Source of the DNA: Taxawa tesnikishii (nom. ined.)
Lineage: Eukaryota > Ascomycota > Dothideomycetes > Dothideales
DNA length: 64,000 bases
Assembly (NCBI GenBank): GCA_030247885.1
Contig: JAPDRO010000001.1
Span: forward strand, 1,240,001-1,304,000
Direction of reading: 5' to 3'
Numbering within the stretch: the first letter of the stretch is position 1; each line of letters begins with the position of its first letter. Under the pieces are notes generated by a model. It had not been told where the DNA came from and searched no databases. It was given only the letters and a program-made list of their open reading frames with translations. This document shows, in pieces, positions 11,201 through 22,879 of this stretch. The position numbers and the translations under genes are program-made.

Positions 11201-12273
11201 ATGGTTGCAGGGCGCGTATTAGATGGTGCAGAGATGAGGATCATCGAGATTGTGGGTAAAGGGCCGGAGGGGAAAGAGTGAGAAGCAGCAACGTTCCCGG
11301 CCCTTGCCTCCCGCGGCGGAAAGTTCGCTTGGAACCTTCAACCTGTCCAACATTGGGCTTGCCATGACCCGCGCCAGAGTCATCCACTGGAGAAGAAATG
11401 TCTCGCTCGAGTACGATCATCGACCTGCTAGGCGGCAAGAACTTCTGCAACACCTAGCACCGGAATCGAACGGCGTCCACAGAAAGGATGTTTCACCACA
11501 GGATCTACCCACAACGATTCCGCATCTCGTGACAGGTAGCCCTCGATGTTCCGCATCCAGGCTGACGAACTTTACCGAGGCCAGCATGGACGTCTGGTAG
11601 CCTAGAGTTGGTTTCCATGACTAGCTGAAGTTACGGGAACGGCGTCGTACAGCAGTGACAACACGGAGGAGGAGGTCTCTGGACGAAGAGTCACCTGGCC
11701 TTGTGCCTTGCCGAAGTGGAACGACTTCAGGGCGTTTTTCTCGCGTGTTGAAGAGACGATGCTAACGTTGTTCTGCTCGTAGGGTTATGACGCCAGCCAC
11801 AAAGACATCGAGCTCCTTCGACTGAAGAGTTTTACCCTTGGAAGGAAATTGAGCGATAACGAAGTGATTGGCCCAGAAGCCATCGGCCGCATTGCGCAGC
11901 TTCTCAGTTGCATTTACCCATTCGTAAGTGATCCCTCCACATCTCGACCTACCCATCGTTCGGCAGCACGCATACCATGGTACGGTAACGCACCGGCTCT
12001 GCAAGCCAAACTTAACCCACCCACCGTTCGTTCGCGCACTCCGAAAAGCACAACACCTGCAGTGGCGCGCTTGAGTTTGGACTATCCGACGGACGGTTTC
12101 CCTACATAACGGCTCGGGCTGGTGCCGTACCGTTGTCGATATACTATAGCGATACCGACAGGACAGGGCTGACCGCTGGTATCTAGATTACCTATCTGAA
12201 CAGCGTTGTCATGCCAGACGAGCCAGCAGAAGAGTCTGGTGAAACTGACAGCGCAGAGCAGGAAGACGAGTGA
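8258..12273 (+). CDS. DUF2461 (TIGR02453-type) protein, nine exons with oversized introns
   Basis: Conserved protein of unknown biochemical function. Exons: 8258-8858, 9192-9307, 9367-9403, 9473-9489, 9546-9565, 9628-9698, 10766-10974, 11783-11923, 12187-12273; the sum is 1299 nt (432 residues) with no frameshift. The N-terminal about 180 residues are low-complexity (Ser/Glu/Lys). The domain starts at FLGDLKANNDREWLK and runs through DFRASEKDFKSFI, VFRIYRDIRFSP, DPTPYK, PYFSAAW, GGGLWHPEA, RRDIDRHPERIK and GYDASHKDIELLRLKSF. Every junction restores family sequence with GT-AG ends. Exon 4 is only 17 nt and exon 5 only 20 nt. Introns of 333, 1067, 808 and 263 bp contrast with 59-69 bp for the others. 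The ATG at 8258 is the first in frame. Confidence 0.88.
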
Positions 12274-15200
12274 CCGGAGAGGCATGGGTAGAATGCGCTA
12301 CGAGTTCGTAAGCTAGTTAGAGTCGAGAAACGCAGCAAGGCTGGCAAGCTAGAAGTCCTAGCCCCAACGTCGAAATGTCTCAGAGATGTTCTTTGCGACA
12401 AGTCGTCGCTGGCAGCGATCTGAACAGCGCAGCACGACGTGTAACACAACACGGCATGTGAGCAGTGAGGATAATGCAGCGTCACCACACCACAACAGCA
12501 CCGATGGGCCCTCGCTGACTGGGCGTTGCTCGATTGGCCACTGTGTGCTGTCAATTTACAGGGGTTATCTCCCCGGCCACGCTAGCCGGCTCGTTGCATG
12601 GAAACTCAGTCACCTGACGCTTGGCGCTCGCCTAAAGCGAGACGAAGCGCGGGCGACGACCACAAGAAGGACGAACATCGCCATCACCGCAGGCTTGCCT
12701 GTTTTGTATGGAGCAAGTATCGAGTACGTACCGCGTTTCCATCGCCCCGCTCCGTCTTGGACGTGTAGCGTGCTGCGATACGCAGTGACTTTCTTAGCAG
12801 CGGTGTCCCCTGCTGCAATGCCCACTACGCTGCGACAGAGGAGAGACAACACGCATGCAGTTTCGTAAGATGACGCCGCTGTGCCGCATTCCATGTCGCA
12901 TTACTCGCTTCGATCAGCTAGCATATTGCACTTTGTCCGTGCTCTGTGATCTCGCGTGTCTCTCGCGACACCGGCCCACAGTAACCTTTAGATCCGCCCG
13001 TTGAAACTTACCAAGCGATCGATACGACTAGCGTGCCCGGTTGAGAAAAACGCCGGCCTGTATTCCGCACATGGGCGATCCCAGCGACGTCGCAAGCCCA
13101 CGGCTCGACGGTGCGGGCCGTAGGGATGACGACTGATTGTATCTGCAGATAGACACGTTGGAGCGTACCTCGAACGAGAGATGGACCGGCACGCTGTGGC
13201 TCAAGCCTCTAGCCGCATCCCTTGTCGGTGCCCTTGCCATGCCCAACATCGAGACGCAGTGTGGGCTGGCTGACCGCGCGTGTATGCAAGGCAGGGGCAA
13301 CCACCAACGCCGTGAGTCGCGGAACATGCAGCTCAACAGCTGGTACGAACACAAGCGGTAAACCCTGTTTCCGTAGGACAGGCGGAGGAGAAGAGCGGTC
13401 AGGAGACAATCAGCAGCGTGGTTACTGGCGGTCGGTCCCTCGGAGCAACAGCGAATGATGCCATGTCAGATTGAGAGTGTGCTGTACTGTGCTGCTGTGC
13501 TGTTGTGGCCTCGTATCCGCACGTCTCGGCATGTAACGCATCTGCAAGTCGCATGGCGTCCAAGCGCAGCGTTGGACTATCGGCGCGCTTGATCTGCAAG
13601 GAGAAGCGAAAGGACACAAGGATGCTCCAGCAGCTTTAGGCAAATGGAAGTATCAGTTTGCGAGCCGTCCCTCCCGCATCGACCCATGCCCATGAGCCCA
13701 TGATCCCGGTCGCCTGGTACCAGTCGAATAGAGCAGTTACATATGACAGTGATAGAGCAGAACCAACGTGTTGTGCGCAGCGATGACGCTATAAAGGTGT
13801 GCCTGTGAAGCCTGCCCATCGTGGACCCCAGTATCCCTTCCCTCATAGAGTTTTTGTGGACCGAAGCATCTGCTCTACGTTGTCAAGCTAGAAAATCGGT
13901 CTCGTGGGTCTCTTCCCAAGATTCCAGTGACACCTGTCAAGCGCAACGCGAGCCCGTTGACCTCGCGGCAAACTTTGCTCGTCGTACGACTTCAGTTCCT
14001 CTCTGCAAGACAGGTCCAGCGGTCCCGTCCGATCCTTCCTTCCTTTTCTGCCTCGGGCAGGTCACATGAGCGATAACGACGCGCAACTGTCGCCCGTCTC
14101 TCGCACCGTCGCGCAGCGGACCCTTTACCGCGTTTCACCACAGACGTAAAGACTCCATTCTTCGATAAAGCCCGTCTGCGTTTTTCCACCGACCGCGTCC
14201 GCTAACAGCTTGACGTCAACAGTGAATCCTCGCGCCGTGACAAATCCAACGCTCTTCGACATTTTCAGCCGCGGGCTCTCCCTTAGCAAAACATAACGCT
14301 CCGCACGTGGTCGTGTCTTACCACGCTCGAGCAATATCCAATTTCTCCGCTGCAACCGTCCCACCAAGACTGACACGAGCAAGTAAGTTACGCCCGCTTT
14401 GCACTGAGCCCGTCATCTACGCTGTTTCTTCGCTCCTTCTGTTGTATCACTCCCACGTGGACTCTGCTTCACTTGCGTGGCCGTTCGTGCACAAAGGCCG
14501 CTGCCAAGGATACCATGACCCGAACTCGAAGTTAGACGTGGTCTCACTACTGCGATAGACCCTACCACCCGTGTCTCACATGCAGAGTGCTACGGCAATA
14601 ACGCGGGAGGAGAAGTCGAGTTGCTGACCGTCACGCCAGGTGCGCTTTGCCGACTACAAACCTTGCAGACGCAATATCACAACAACCGAGCGCACGAGAT
14701 CTCCGTACAGGCCGAGCACATCTTCCAGAAGGATTGAAGAAAACGGCAAACCCCGTAATTGCAGTTGACCGGTATCGATACCACACGCCGGACCGACGCA
14801 CCGAGCTCCTTCGGGCTCGCAGATCAGTGTGCGATTCGCATTTGGCCCGTGAGTCGACGGAGGCGTCTCTGTCGCGTGGCAAGCCTGAACAAGCGGCAGC
14901 GGCCCTCTCGCTTCCCGAGCGGCGATCTCGCATTTTTGGCTGCTGACTGGCTCGCCTAACGGTCGCATCTGCAGCAAAAGGCGGTGGTCAGCTCTGCGGC
15001 ACGCGCTAGCCGATCCGAAACAGCGCGTCGCACCTAAGCACAACCACCCACGCAGCAAGGCCAAGGACAGGGCCACAGCCAGGGCCCGCAGCATCTCATC
15101 TCGGACGCCCTGTCTTGTTTGCCTCTGGCCCGCCTGCACCCCACAGCGAATCATCGCCGTTACCTTCACAGACGCTTGTCAGAACCGCGGAACCCGACAG

Positions 15201-16371
15201 GGCTCAAGTGGGGGCGCTGTGACAGCGTACCGGCGTTGACACTGCTGCTCGTTACTTTGCTCACGCGTCGGCAGCAGCAGCGAAGCTCGGCCTCGGTATC
15301 GTCTCCTCTAGCATAGCTGCATTGCGGTGGGTGCGCCTGTGAGACACCGCACTGTCTGCTAACGGCGCACCTTGTTGTCAATTTCCGGCGCCTGCACGCA
15401 CGCATCGCATCGCATAGCCTGGTAAGTTTGGGCCTTGCCCTCTCCCCTCCACCCCCAGCGCGGCTGTTCCGAAGGCAGGCCGCATAGGGCGAGCAGTCGC
15501 ACCCCAGCTAGCGCGGTGGCAGCTCCCGCCTTCCGGCGCCGATCATCACACAGCCGTGTGTTACGTTGTCAGGCTAACACTAGCGTGCCAGACTTGCCGT
15601 GCTCGGGCCACTGCTCTCGCCGCAGAAAGTGTCAGCGAACCAGGGCCACCCAACTCCCTGCACGCACGCCGCACGCACGCCCTCCGCCCACAGACGGCCG
15701 ACCGGACACGCCAGCACTAGCCTCGAAATAAGGACGACTCGCGGAGCCGTGCCTCGCGCTTGCACTAAAAACCGTGTGCGCTGCCTTGTCTTCGTCACAA
15801 AAGGTACGTGCGAGAGCGGCCCATTCTGTGCCCTTTCCCTTTTGTGCTGCGTTGCGCCTGCGGTTTTCTAGCTCTGCTCCAGCTCGCCCGACCAACCAAG
15901 GAGCCAAAACGTCCCTTTCCATCATCCGCACGGCAGCTTTTATAAAGCTCCCAGAATAGCCGACCCCACTACCTCCCTCCCGGTCTCGCATCCTCCCCGT
16001 CGGTATCCATCCGCCGTTTCCCTCTTTCTTCCAGGTCGCTTCTTCTTCCGACCTAGACGCCTGTCCGAGCTCATCCTACATACATACTGAACGTACACCC
16101 CAATCAGCTGCTGACCTAGTCCTCACCCCAGCTGTGCTACATCGCATTGAGAAGCACACACGACGCTTCTTACACCGCCACTGCCGCGCACCTTCCATCC
16201 CACCCTGTCATCCCACTCAGCTTGTATTGCCTTGACGACGCGACTTACCAGACTACTTCTGCACGTCGCCTGTCGGCCCGCGCCTTGCACGACCTTCAAC
16301 AGCCAACAGCTACAACTACTTCCTGCGTCACTCCACGCGCATATCCGCAAGGGTATCACAACTAAATAACC
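12274..16371. other. 4.1-kb gene-free stretch upstream of a Zn2Cys6 gene
   Basis: No open frame here has a motif or workable splice structure. The right part (about 15.4-16.37 kb) is strongly pyrimidine-rich, as in long fungal 5' leaders, and ends with an adenine-rich context AACC before the ATG at 16372. GC content is high and there are no AT-rich repeat relics. The simplest reading is a long promoter/5' leader of the regulator gene, possibly with untranslated introns or a non-coding transcript. Confidence 0.4.
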
Positions 16372-17907
16372 ATGTATCCAACACCGGCTGCAACTGGTCA
16401 GTGGACGCCAAACGGAGCTCCGCCTACGACACAACCGCAACAACACAGCCCATATCCTCCTCCGGCGCAGCAACCGCAACCACAAAACCCATATCCTCCA
16501 CCACAGGCCCAACACTGGAGTCCGCAACCGCAACATCAACAGCAGCCGAATGGCAACTACACTCAGAGGGCACACAACCCAAACCAGGTGCGTTCGTTTG
16601 TTGGGCTTGCACATGCCAATGGTCCTCTTCGAACGGCTCCCGTCTGACTCTTCGTTTGTAGATTCCTCCAATCTCCCAGGCAATCCCCCAAGGCCCACCA
16701 GCTATGACTACCCTCCAACCTTCGCATCCTGACCAATACCGTTCCCTCCCAGCGCCTCCACAGATGTACGCCGGACCTTACGTTCAACAGCCTCCGATGC
16801 CATATCCTCCACAGCCTGCGCCGCGCCAGCGCACTGCGATTGCATGCCGTTACTGCCGGAGACGCAAGGTACGCGATATAGTACCTCCATACTAAGAAGA
16901 AGAAAAGACAACTGAATATTACAAACAGATTCGATGCTCCGGTTTCGATCAGTCCGAAGACGGTCGCTGCACAAACTGCCAGAGGTTTTCACAAGAATGT
17001 GTGTTCACCCCAGTTTCCGCTCAGACCCAAGCCTTTGTACCAGCTGCGGCCCTGAACCGCTATCAGGGAGTTCAGGGAGGCCCGCCTCCACAGCTGTACG
17101 GTGCATACGGACAGCCTCTGCCTCAGGCGCATCAGCTTCGCGAACCGTACCCTCCTCCGCCAGGGCAGCAACCGCAGCAGCACCCATACCCGAACGGAGC
17201 ATACCAGAACCAGCAACCCGTCTACCAGCAACAACCTCCTGCCGGCCAGGCTCCGCAGATGCAGCCACAACAGCAACCGCAGCAACAGCAGACGCCACAG
17301 CCTCCTCAGCAGCAGCAGTCTGATCAGACCCAGCAAAACTCCACTCCACAATCCACTGCGGGACAGAAACGGCCAACAGATGAACCGCATACCCCTACTC
17401 TCCCTCCTCCGAACCCAGCGAACTCAGCCCAGCTCCCTCACCGTGGCTCATCTGACAATGCAAATGCGGTGCAATACACATACCCAGATCCTACAGGCCT
17501 GACTCCAGCTGCCGCCTCGCCTGCTTCTTCGACCACCAGCTACATCTCTGCCCAGCCAACAGCCCAGCCATACTACGCGCAAGCCGCTCCCCTCGTCGCA
17601 CATCTCCGCAATCCAGTTACTCGTACGATCAGTCCCGTACCTCTGCTTCACCGCACAACCTTGGCAACTCTACGCCAATCTACCAGCCACAGCCCAATAC
17701 CTCTGATCCATCTCTACGCCCTCCACAGCCACCAGTGCGCGCAGGTACTACTCCGCCGCCTAATAGCGCTCAGAGACAGGGGTCAAGATCAATGAGCTGG
17801 TTGGACCTAGCGGACAGCAGAACGATCAGCAGCAGCAAAACGAGAACGAAAGAGCTCGTAGCGCGGCTGATAGCAGTATGCTGAACCAGCTCGACAGGCG
17901 AATGTAG
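16372..17907 (+). CDS. Zn(II)2Cys6 transcription factor, reading frame broken twice
   Basis: Fungal binuclear zinc cluster regulator, nuclear. Exons 16372-16587, 16662-16868 and 16929-17907. The cluster CRYC-x6-C ... C-x2-C-x6-C lies around residues 127-160 and is split by the second intron after the RRRK stretch. Flanks are Pro/Gln-rich, with several poly-Gln runs. The long middle-homology domain is absent, so this is a short-type Zn2Cys6 protein. From about 17590 the coding signal moves to another frame (TSPQSSYSYDQSR) and at about 17780 to the third (ELVGPSGQQN to the stop at 17905-17907). Each shift is corrected by one extra base, at a CCCC run (17589-17592) and a GGGG run (17779-17782). 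With both, the protein is about 467 residues. No intron of plausible length explains the shifts. Confidence 0.85.
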
Positions 17908-18849
17908 GACACCCGTACAGTTCAGATTCCCACGAAGCCCTTTGTCAAACAGGACACCCCGAGGAACCGGCCTTTCGGAATGTTCTTGGGCAATCTAAAT
18001 CGGCGCAGCAGAGCAGGGCTGGCTGCTGCTCTGTCAGTCGACGCAGAGTACATAGTCGGGAAACGATGGTGGTGCTGGATCAACGCCACTCGTGTATCAT
18101 GCCCTTGAGGGCGAGATCTTGGCTTGCTCCTACTGGTGGTTTTTCTTTGAGGTTGCTGCTGCCTCATCGAAACTTTCTTCCTCTATACGATGATTGCTAC
18201 GTTTTTGGGCGGCTCTCTGTCTTTAGCCTTGCACTACTTTATCCCCCTATCGGTCCTGCGTTTGTTTTTGCTTTGCATCTGTCTCTCTCCAATCAATGCC
18301 TTAGTGCTTAGTGGAAAATCGTGTTTCTTTGTCTTTTCGAATGGCGTTGTTCAAGCAGCGTTGTTGGGCAACCGGGAGAATGCTCTACAATGGGTCGGCT
18401 GTCTCATTGTTTCACTGTTGCATTTTCATCGTGATTTTCCCTTTGCGAAAAATGGAGGGGCGGCTACTTTACTTTTTCTGGATAGATTCCAAACGTGAGG
18501 CAGCGGTGGGCGGTGTGCTGATAGCGATTGCACCGCTGCCATCACCATCACTGGTGTGGCTGTAAAACAGAGTTGTACATGTTTCTGTTCTCACTGTTGT
18601 CCCTTCGTCTACCCTATGCTGTGAATCCGCCTCAGATGTTCAGCATCGTCGCTCCTCAAGCGGCTGCAGTCTTCTTCTGTTGCGCTCCCTTGCCAGACTA
18701 GGTTCATCACCAAACATGATTCGCTCGGCTGTCCGCGGCTCTTCCAACATGCGAGAAGGCCGGTGGAAGTACAATGTAGCAGATATAGTAGTATAGCAAG
18801 TTTGTGAGGGCATACAAAGAAGCCTATTCTGACTACTCTTCCTAGTGAA
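17908..18849. other. 3' flank of the Zn2Cys6 gene; nothing identified
   Basis: T-rich plus-strand sequence, especially 18170-18560, with open frames made of Leu/Phe-rich shadows. It is probably 3' UTR and spacer. No motif or splice structure supports a gene. Confidence 0.35.
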
Positions 18850-19320
18850 CTCAATTACAATAAGAAGATGATACTTGACTACATATTTTTTGACGTATAG
18901 CTAGCGTTGATAGGTAAGTTAAACATGGCTAAAATAAATATTAACTACAAGTTCTCGGATTGTTAAGATGCTTAGATGCTAAGATACCGAGACCTTGATA
19001 TAACCAACTATTCCCCGCATTTCGGTAAGATTTCCGATTAGGCTCTCGACATTACGTGACAAACCTCAAGCTTTAACCTCTTATAAAATCTCGCAAAATG
19101 ACCATATAAACCTATAATAGTTAGGTTAGTTGCGTATTTAGTTGTGTTATAAGAGCGTTATAAAGAGGTATGCTTTACGAATCTTTTGGTACGAACAATA
19201 AAGCAAAACAACTGCTGTACTGCTATACTGCTACACCGAATTTTTGGCCTTATAGGTATTGCTACACTAAGGATAATGTAAATGTAGCATTTGCACTGCT
19301 ACACATGTAGCGGTGTGATG
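18850..19320. repeat. AT-rich, RIP-like island (probable decayed repeat)
   Basis: An abrupt compositional change: TpA and ApA/TpT steps dominate (e.g. AAAATAAATATTAAC) while the flanks are near 50% GC. There is no ORF. In ascomycetes such islands are usually transposon relics mutated by repeat-induced point mutation. No terminal repeats or transposase remains can be read by eye. At the right edge a short run of TGCTAC/GCTGTACTGC repeats is followed by a CTG run at about 19330-19345. Confidence 0.55.
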
Positions 19321-19816
19321 CCCACCCTGCTGCTGCTGCTGCTATTGTTACCACCGGTGCAGCCATTCATCGGCCATTGGCCAGAGTAAGGCCAACGCTC
19401 ATCCATGCTGCAGGCTGGCCGGGAAGAAGGGAAGCGAAGAAAGTAGATGTCGTAGGCATGCTCTTCAGGCTACAGTTACAACGATAGTGAGGATAGATAG
19501 TGCGGCCGCCGAGCTTTCACAAGAAACACCTCAGCGAGCCAAACCCCATCACATTCGCCTGCGTGATCTTGGCGCGTGTGTATACACGCCGTTCTCGTCT
19601 CTCATCCTGCAGACCTTGCTCTCACTCATCCTGCAAATCCTCTTGCATTGACAAAGCCCGCGTGCTGCGCGATCATCTGGATCCTGTCCTAGTCCTCGTA
19701 TCCAGTGCCGAAGTCGGAGAAAAGAAAGAACCCTTATCCGTTCTCAGCCAAATGGAACAGCTGGTTGATCCAGTAACGGTAGAGTACAACTGCTCCGCCG
19801 CCATGTGGGTAAACCC
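19321..19816. other. Spacer; nothing identified
   Basis: After a short CTG repeat the sequence returns to average composition. No supported gene is seen before the stop of the nuclease gene at 19817. Confidence 0.3.
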
Positions 19817-20738
19817 TCACCTGTAAACCGGTTTCAGTATTCCTCTCTTCAGCCACCGGGAAAGGCCAAGAGACGCCACTAGTCCCGGTATCGCGGTTCG
19901 TGCATCGATTTTCTGCCCGCGTAGTTTCGTCATTGGTCGTGTTGTAGCGTGCCACTTATCCCACGTGCTCTGTGGAACCAGCGCCAGCATCAGTAGCAGC
20001 TGCAGCGTATAGTAGGCGTCATTGCCCGCACAATGCCATCCGGGCAGTTTATACCTCATGTGAGAACCTCGGCGGGCGAAGTATTCCTTTCTCGTGTGCA
20101 GGTGCAGATACAGCGCCGACAGACTCTTCTGCAAGCTGGTGCCCGAGACCAGCATATTGGTATCGATCTGACCGACGACGTGCGGAAGTGCATAAGGATC
20201 AAAGTGTAATGAAGAAATCAGCACGTCGATATCTTGGTCAACACTGTGCCCGACCAGGACGTAGGTGCGGTCAGGTCCGTATTCCTCAAAGAGGCGCGCA
20301 AGCTGCACTTTTAGCGTCGCGCGGTCCACCGTTTGACTTCTGCCGAACAGAAAACTGATCCCCTCGGGCGGCACGCAAGCCGGGCGCGCATTCGTCGGGA
20401 TCTTGTAGTTCAGTGCGCGAATGTGGGGAAGCCAGTTGCATGCGTTTTCGCCAGGATCAATACCACGTACTGCGCGGGTGTCGAGGATGGCGACCCCGGC
20501 TTCTGTAAGACGTTTGGCGTCCGTGACCCATTCTTCGTCAATGGAGACGAATATCACGTCATGTTTGGGCCTGATGCTGGACGGGACCCAGGTGATGATA
20601 TCTGAGGGCTTGAGAGGGGAAGGCCCAAACAAGCACGAGCAAAATCGATGGGGAAATACTTCCTGGACTGAGGAGCGGGTGGTTGGCAACCTATCGGGAC
20701 GCGTATCGATTCTGCCGGTCTCGAAATGATGGAGTCAT
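19817..20738 (-). CDS. Gfd2/YDR514C-like RNase H-fold (DEDDh) nuclease domain protein
   Basis: Predicted 3'-5' exonuclease-like protein. A continuous frame of 291 codons (20689-19817) carries VIFVSIDEEW (first acidic motif), LDTRAV, WLPHIRALNY, VGHSVDQDIDVL (second acidic motif) and HCAGNDAYYTLQLLL (His-x4-Asp, third motif). These are the DEDDh catalytic residues in order. The frame has no ATG at its start. The best upstream ATG is at 20738, but it connects only if one base of the short A-run 20724-20726 (T-run on the coding strand) is extra; otherwise a first exon is missing from this model. The closest family known to me is Gfd2/YDR514C of yeast. The substrate is unknown. Confidence 0.75.
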
Positions 20739-21678
20739 TGGCCGGTCTAGAAACTGGAGGGTTGTTGTTTGATTGGAATCTGCCGCAGTCAGCATACCAT
20801 CCGGGTGCGGGTTACTATCTTATTTTAAGGATCCGGAAGAATGAGAAACCCCATGAAATAGCTGACGCACTTACGGCTGGGTTTGAGGGGATGCACTCTG
20901 TAGTACTTCCCTTAACCTTTTCAACCCCAGAGTCCGACGTTCTGCCTTCGAAGGTTTGCCTGATGATACATTGACGGCGGTGCTCAATCTCGATTCGAAG
21001 ACGGGGTGCTCCTGTCGCCACGGCGCAATGATACAAGCACGAACTCGCGGTCTAGTAAAGAACGCGCATTGTTGCGGGGCTCTCATCTACCAGAGACGAG
21101 GCAACAAAATCCCGCCTGCGTGCGACGATGCGTAGAGGAGATCAGGATGGCAGACAGAGCCAAAGTCGTAATACCAATTGAAGTGTAAGAGACGCTAGTC
21201 GTTCGATGAAGTCTAACCCGTTCGAGTTAAAGGCTAAAGACGAAATCTTTTACGGCTAAACCCCATGTGGCACGTCTATCATGTACATATAAAAGCCCGC
21301 GCTACGTCTTCCTTGATCTGCTTATGAACCGTAGAAGAAAAACAGTTGAGCGTGCAAAAGATGCGGGTTGAGAGCATCGGTAGGTACGGTAGGTGGGCTA
21401 TGTACCATTGCTCGACTCATATGACAGGTCAAGACGGTACGGCCTTACTTCGTGCTGCCTCCCGACATGGGGGAAGCACACTTTGACAATCGCGCCTCAT
21501 GGATCCCGCAACCTCCACGCCTCCAGTATTTTGCTCACGCTGGGCTACTATGGATCTTGCTGGTCTGTTGAAGAAAGCCACACATTACCAGAAGCATGAT
21601 AGGCTGGTGAAATACTCGCTTTGGATGCATGCAGGACATGTTGGGGAGGTAAATATTGTTCGAAGTACTTGATCTACT
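20739..21678. other. Spacer, nothing firm
   Basis: It holds the 5' region of the nuclease gene and the 3' flank of DER1. An open frame on each strand around 20730-21040 looks like a shadow. A TATA-like ATACATATAA... element falls near 21280-21295 on the plus strand, but no gene follows it. Confidence 0.3.
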
Positions 21679-22879
21679 TTAATCACCCCCAAGCCTCCTC
21701 CCAGGCCCTCTTCCTCCCCAAGTGCCACTACTGAACCCGCTCGTCCATCCACCAGTACCACCAGTGGCGGCTGTCTGGTTGCGCGTTTCTGCAGGTCTGC
21801 TCTGGAACGCCGTACCAAACGCCCTCTGAGTGCCAGCACCTGATGGCTTGACGAACCACCTCCGAATGGCCTGCGGTGTACGTATTGGGTTGTTTCCACC
21901 ACCGAACGTCGGCCAGATGCGGGTCAGGAAGTCGTACAAGTGCGCAGCAACCAGGCCAGTAGCTTGGTGCAGTGCTTCGATTGGCGAACCCATGACGAAG
22001 GTCATGAGTAGCATGGCGTACGGCAGGTACTTGACCTGGAAGGTCACAATATAGAACGTCATTCGGCGGTTTGGGTTATCTTGGGCATAAGTGTACGCCA
22101 AAGCCAGGATGAGAGGCTGCAAGAAGAAGACCGATTGCAGAAGGAATCCTCCGGTAAACTTCCTACATGTCAGCGAGTTGTTCACACAACAAGCAGGCAA
22201 TGCCAGTGTATGAAGATATGTAGGGAGCCAAAACCACCGCAGAACAACAGTTGTTGAGCAGTTCTCTCAAATGACGTTCCCACCATGCCCACACTCCACA
22301 CGAACCCTGTAAGGATTTGCGAATGATGGATCCGGTACAGTGCAGGGGTGATCTTCCTCGCTTCCAGGAACCGCTTCAGCTAGAATTGGGCTGTGCGGGC
22401 AGATATTCGAGGTTTTGGGTACAATGCGAAACAGGTTTATGATGTGCGAAGGAACTCATGTGAAAGGGTGCAATGTAAGGAAAGGAGGATATGTCCTTAC
22501 CAGGATGACGCCGGCGACGAAGAGGAGGTATACCAGGAAATCTCCAGGCTGGCTGAACCGGCTCGACTCAGTCTCCAACGCGCTCGCGTATGTCCAGATG
22601 AAGTATGGGTCTAACAGAATGCCCAGTTTGGGGCCCGTTACGAAGAAGGGAGTGACAAGGCGCCATAGCTGTGGTGTCCAAAGTTTAAGGACGGCAGGCC
22701 GGATGAACACGACATAGTAAGGACTAAGGATGCCGCTCCATACGACGACGGAGAAGGCGACGGCGCCGGCTGTGAGGGTTCTGCCATCAGCATCAGAGGT
22801 GTGGCCTGGTAAAGAGGGAAGGAAGCTTCGCGTACCTGGTGACCGGCGGGGCGGCCCAGAAGAGGTCCATAGCAGACAT
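21679..22879 (-). CDS. der1: Derlin (DER1-like) ERAD membrane protein
   Basis: ER membrane rhomboid pseudoprotease acting in retrotranslocation of misfolded proteins (ERAD). Exons 22879-22836, 22780-22501 and about 22158-21679 (about 267 residues). Exon 1 encodes MSAMDLFWAAPPVTR. Exon 2 gives the first membrane spans and the derlin hallmark LWRLVTPFF and DPYFIWTYASALE. Exon 3 has FLLQPLILALAYTYAQDNP-type sequence, KYLPYAMLLMTF and the lumen-loop/final spans, then a Gly/Arg/Trp-rich tail. Introns 1 and 3' sites are GTACGC/CAG; for intron 2 (GTAAGG donor at 22500, about 342 bp) the acceptor after AGGAAG at 22159 keeps the frame but is not certain, and a small exon inside this long intron is possible. 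Divergent from LYS9. Confidence 0.85.

Noticed and set aside
16989-17390. Minus-strand Leu/Arg-rich frames over the Zn2Cys6 gene
   Set aside because: These are shadows of CAG/CCN repeats of the plus-strand poly-Gln/Pro region.
18066-18565. Leu/Phe-rich plus-strand frames suggesting a membrane protein
   Set aside because: The sequence is simply T-rich 3' flank; three overlapping frames look equally hydrophobic.
22160-22400. Open frame inside the second DER1 intron (KRFLEARKITPALYR...)
   Set aside because: It does not match derlins, and using it would interrupt the conserved membrane region; it is kept only as a possible small exon.
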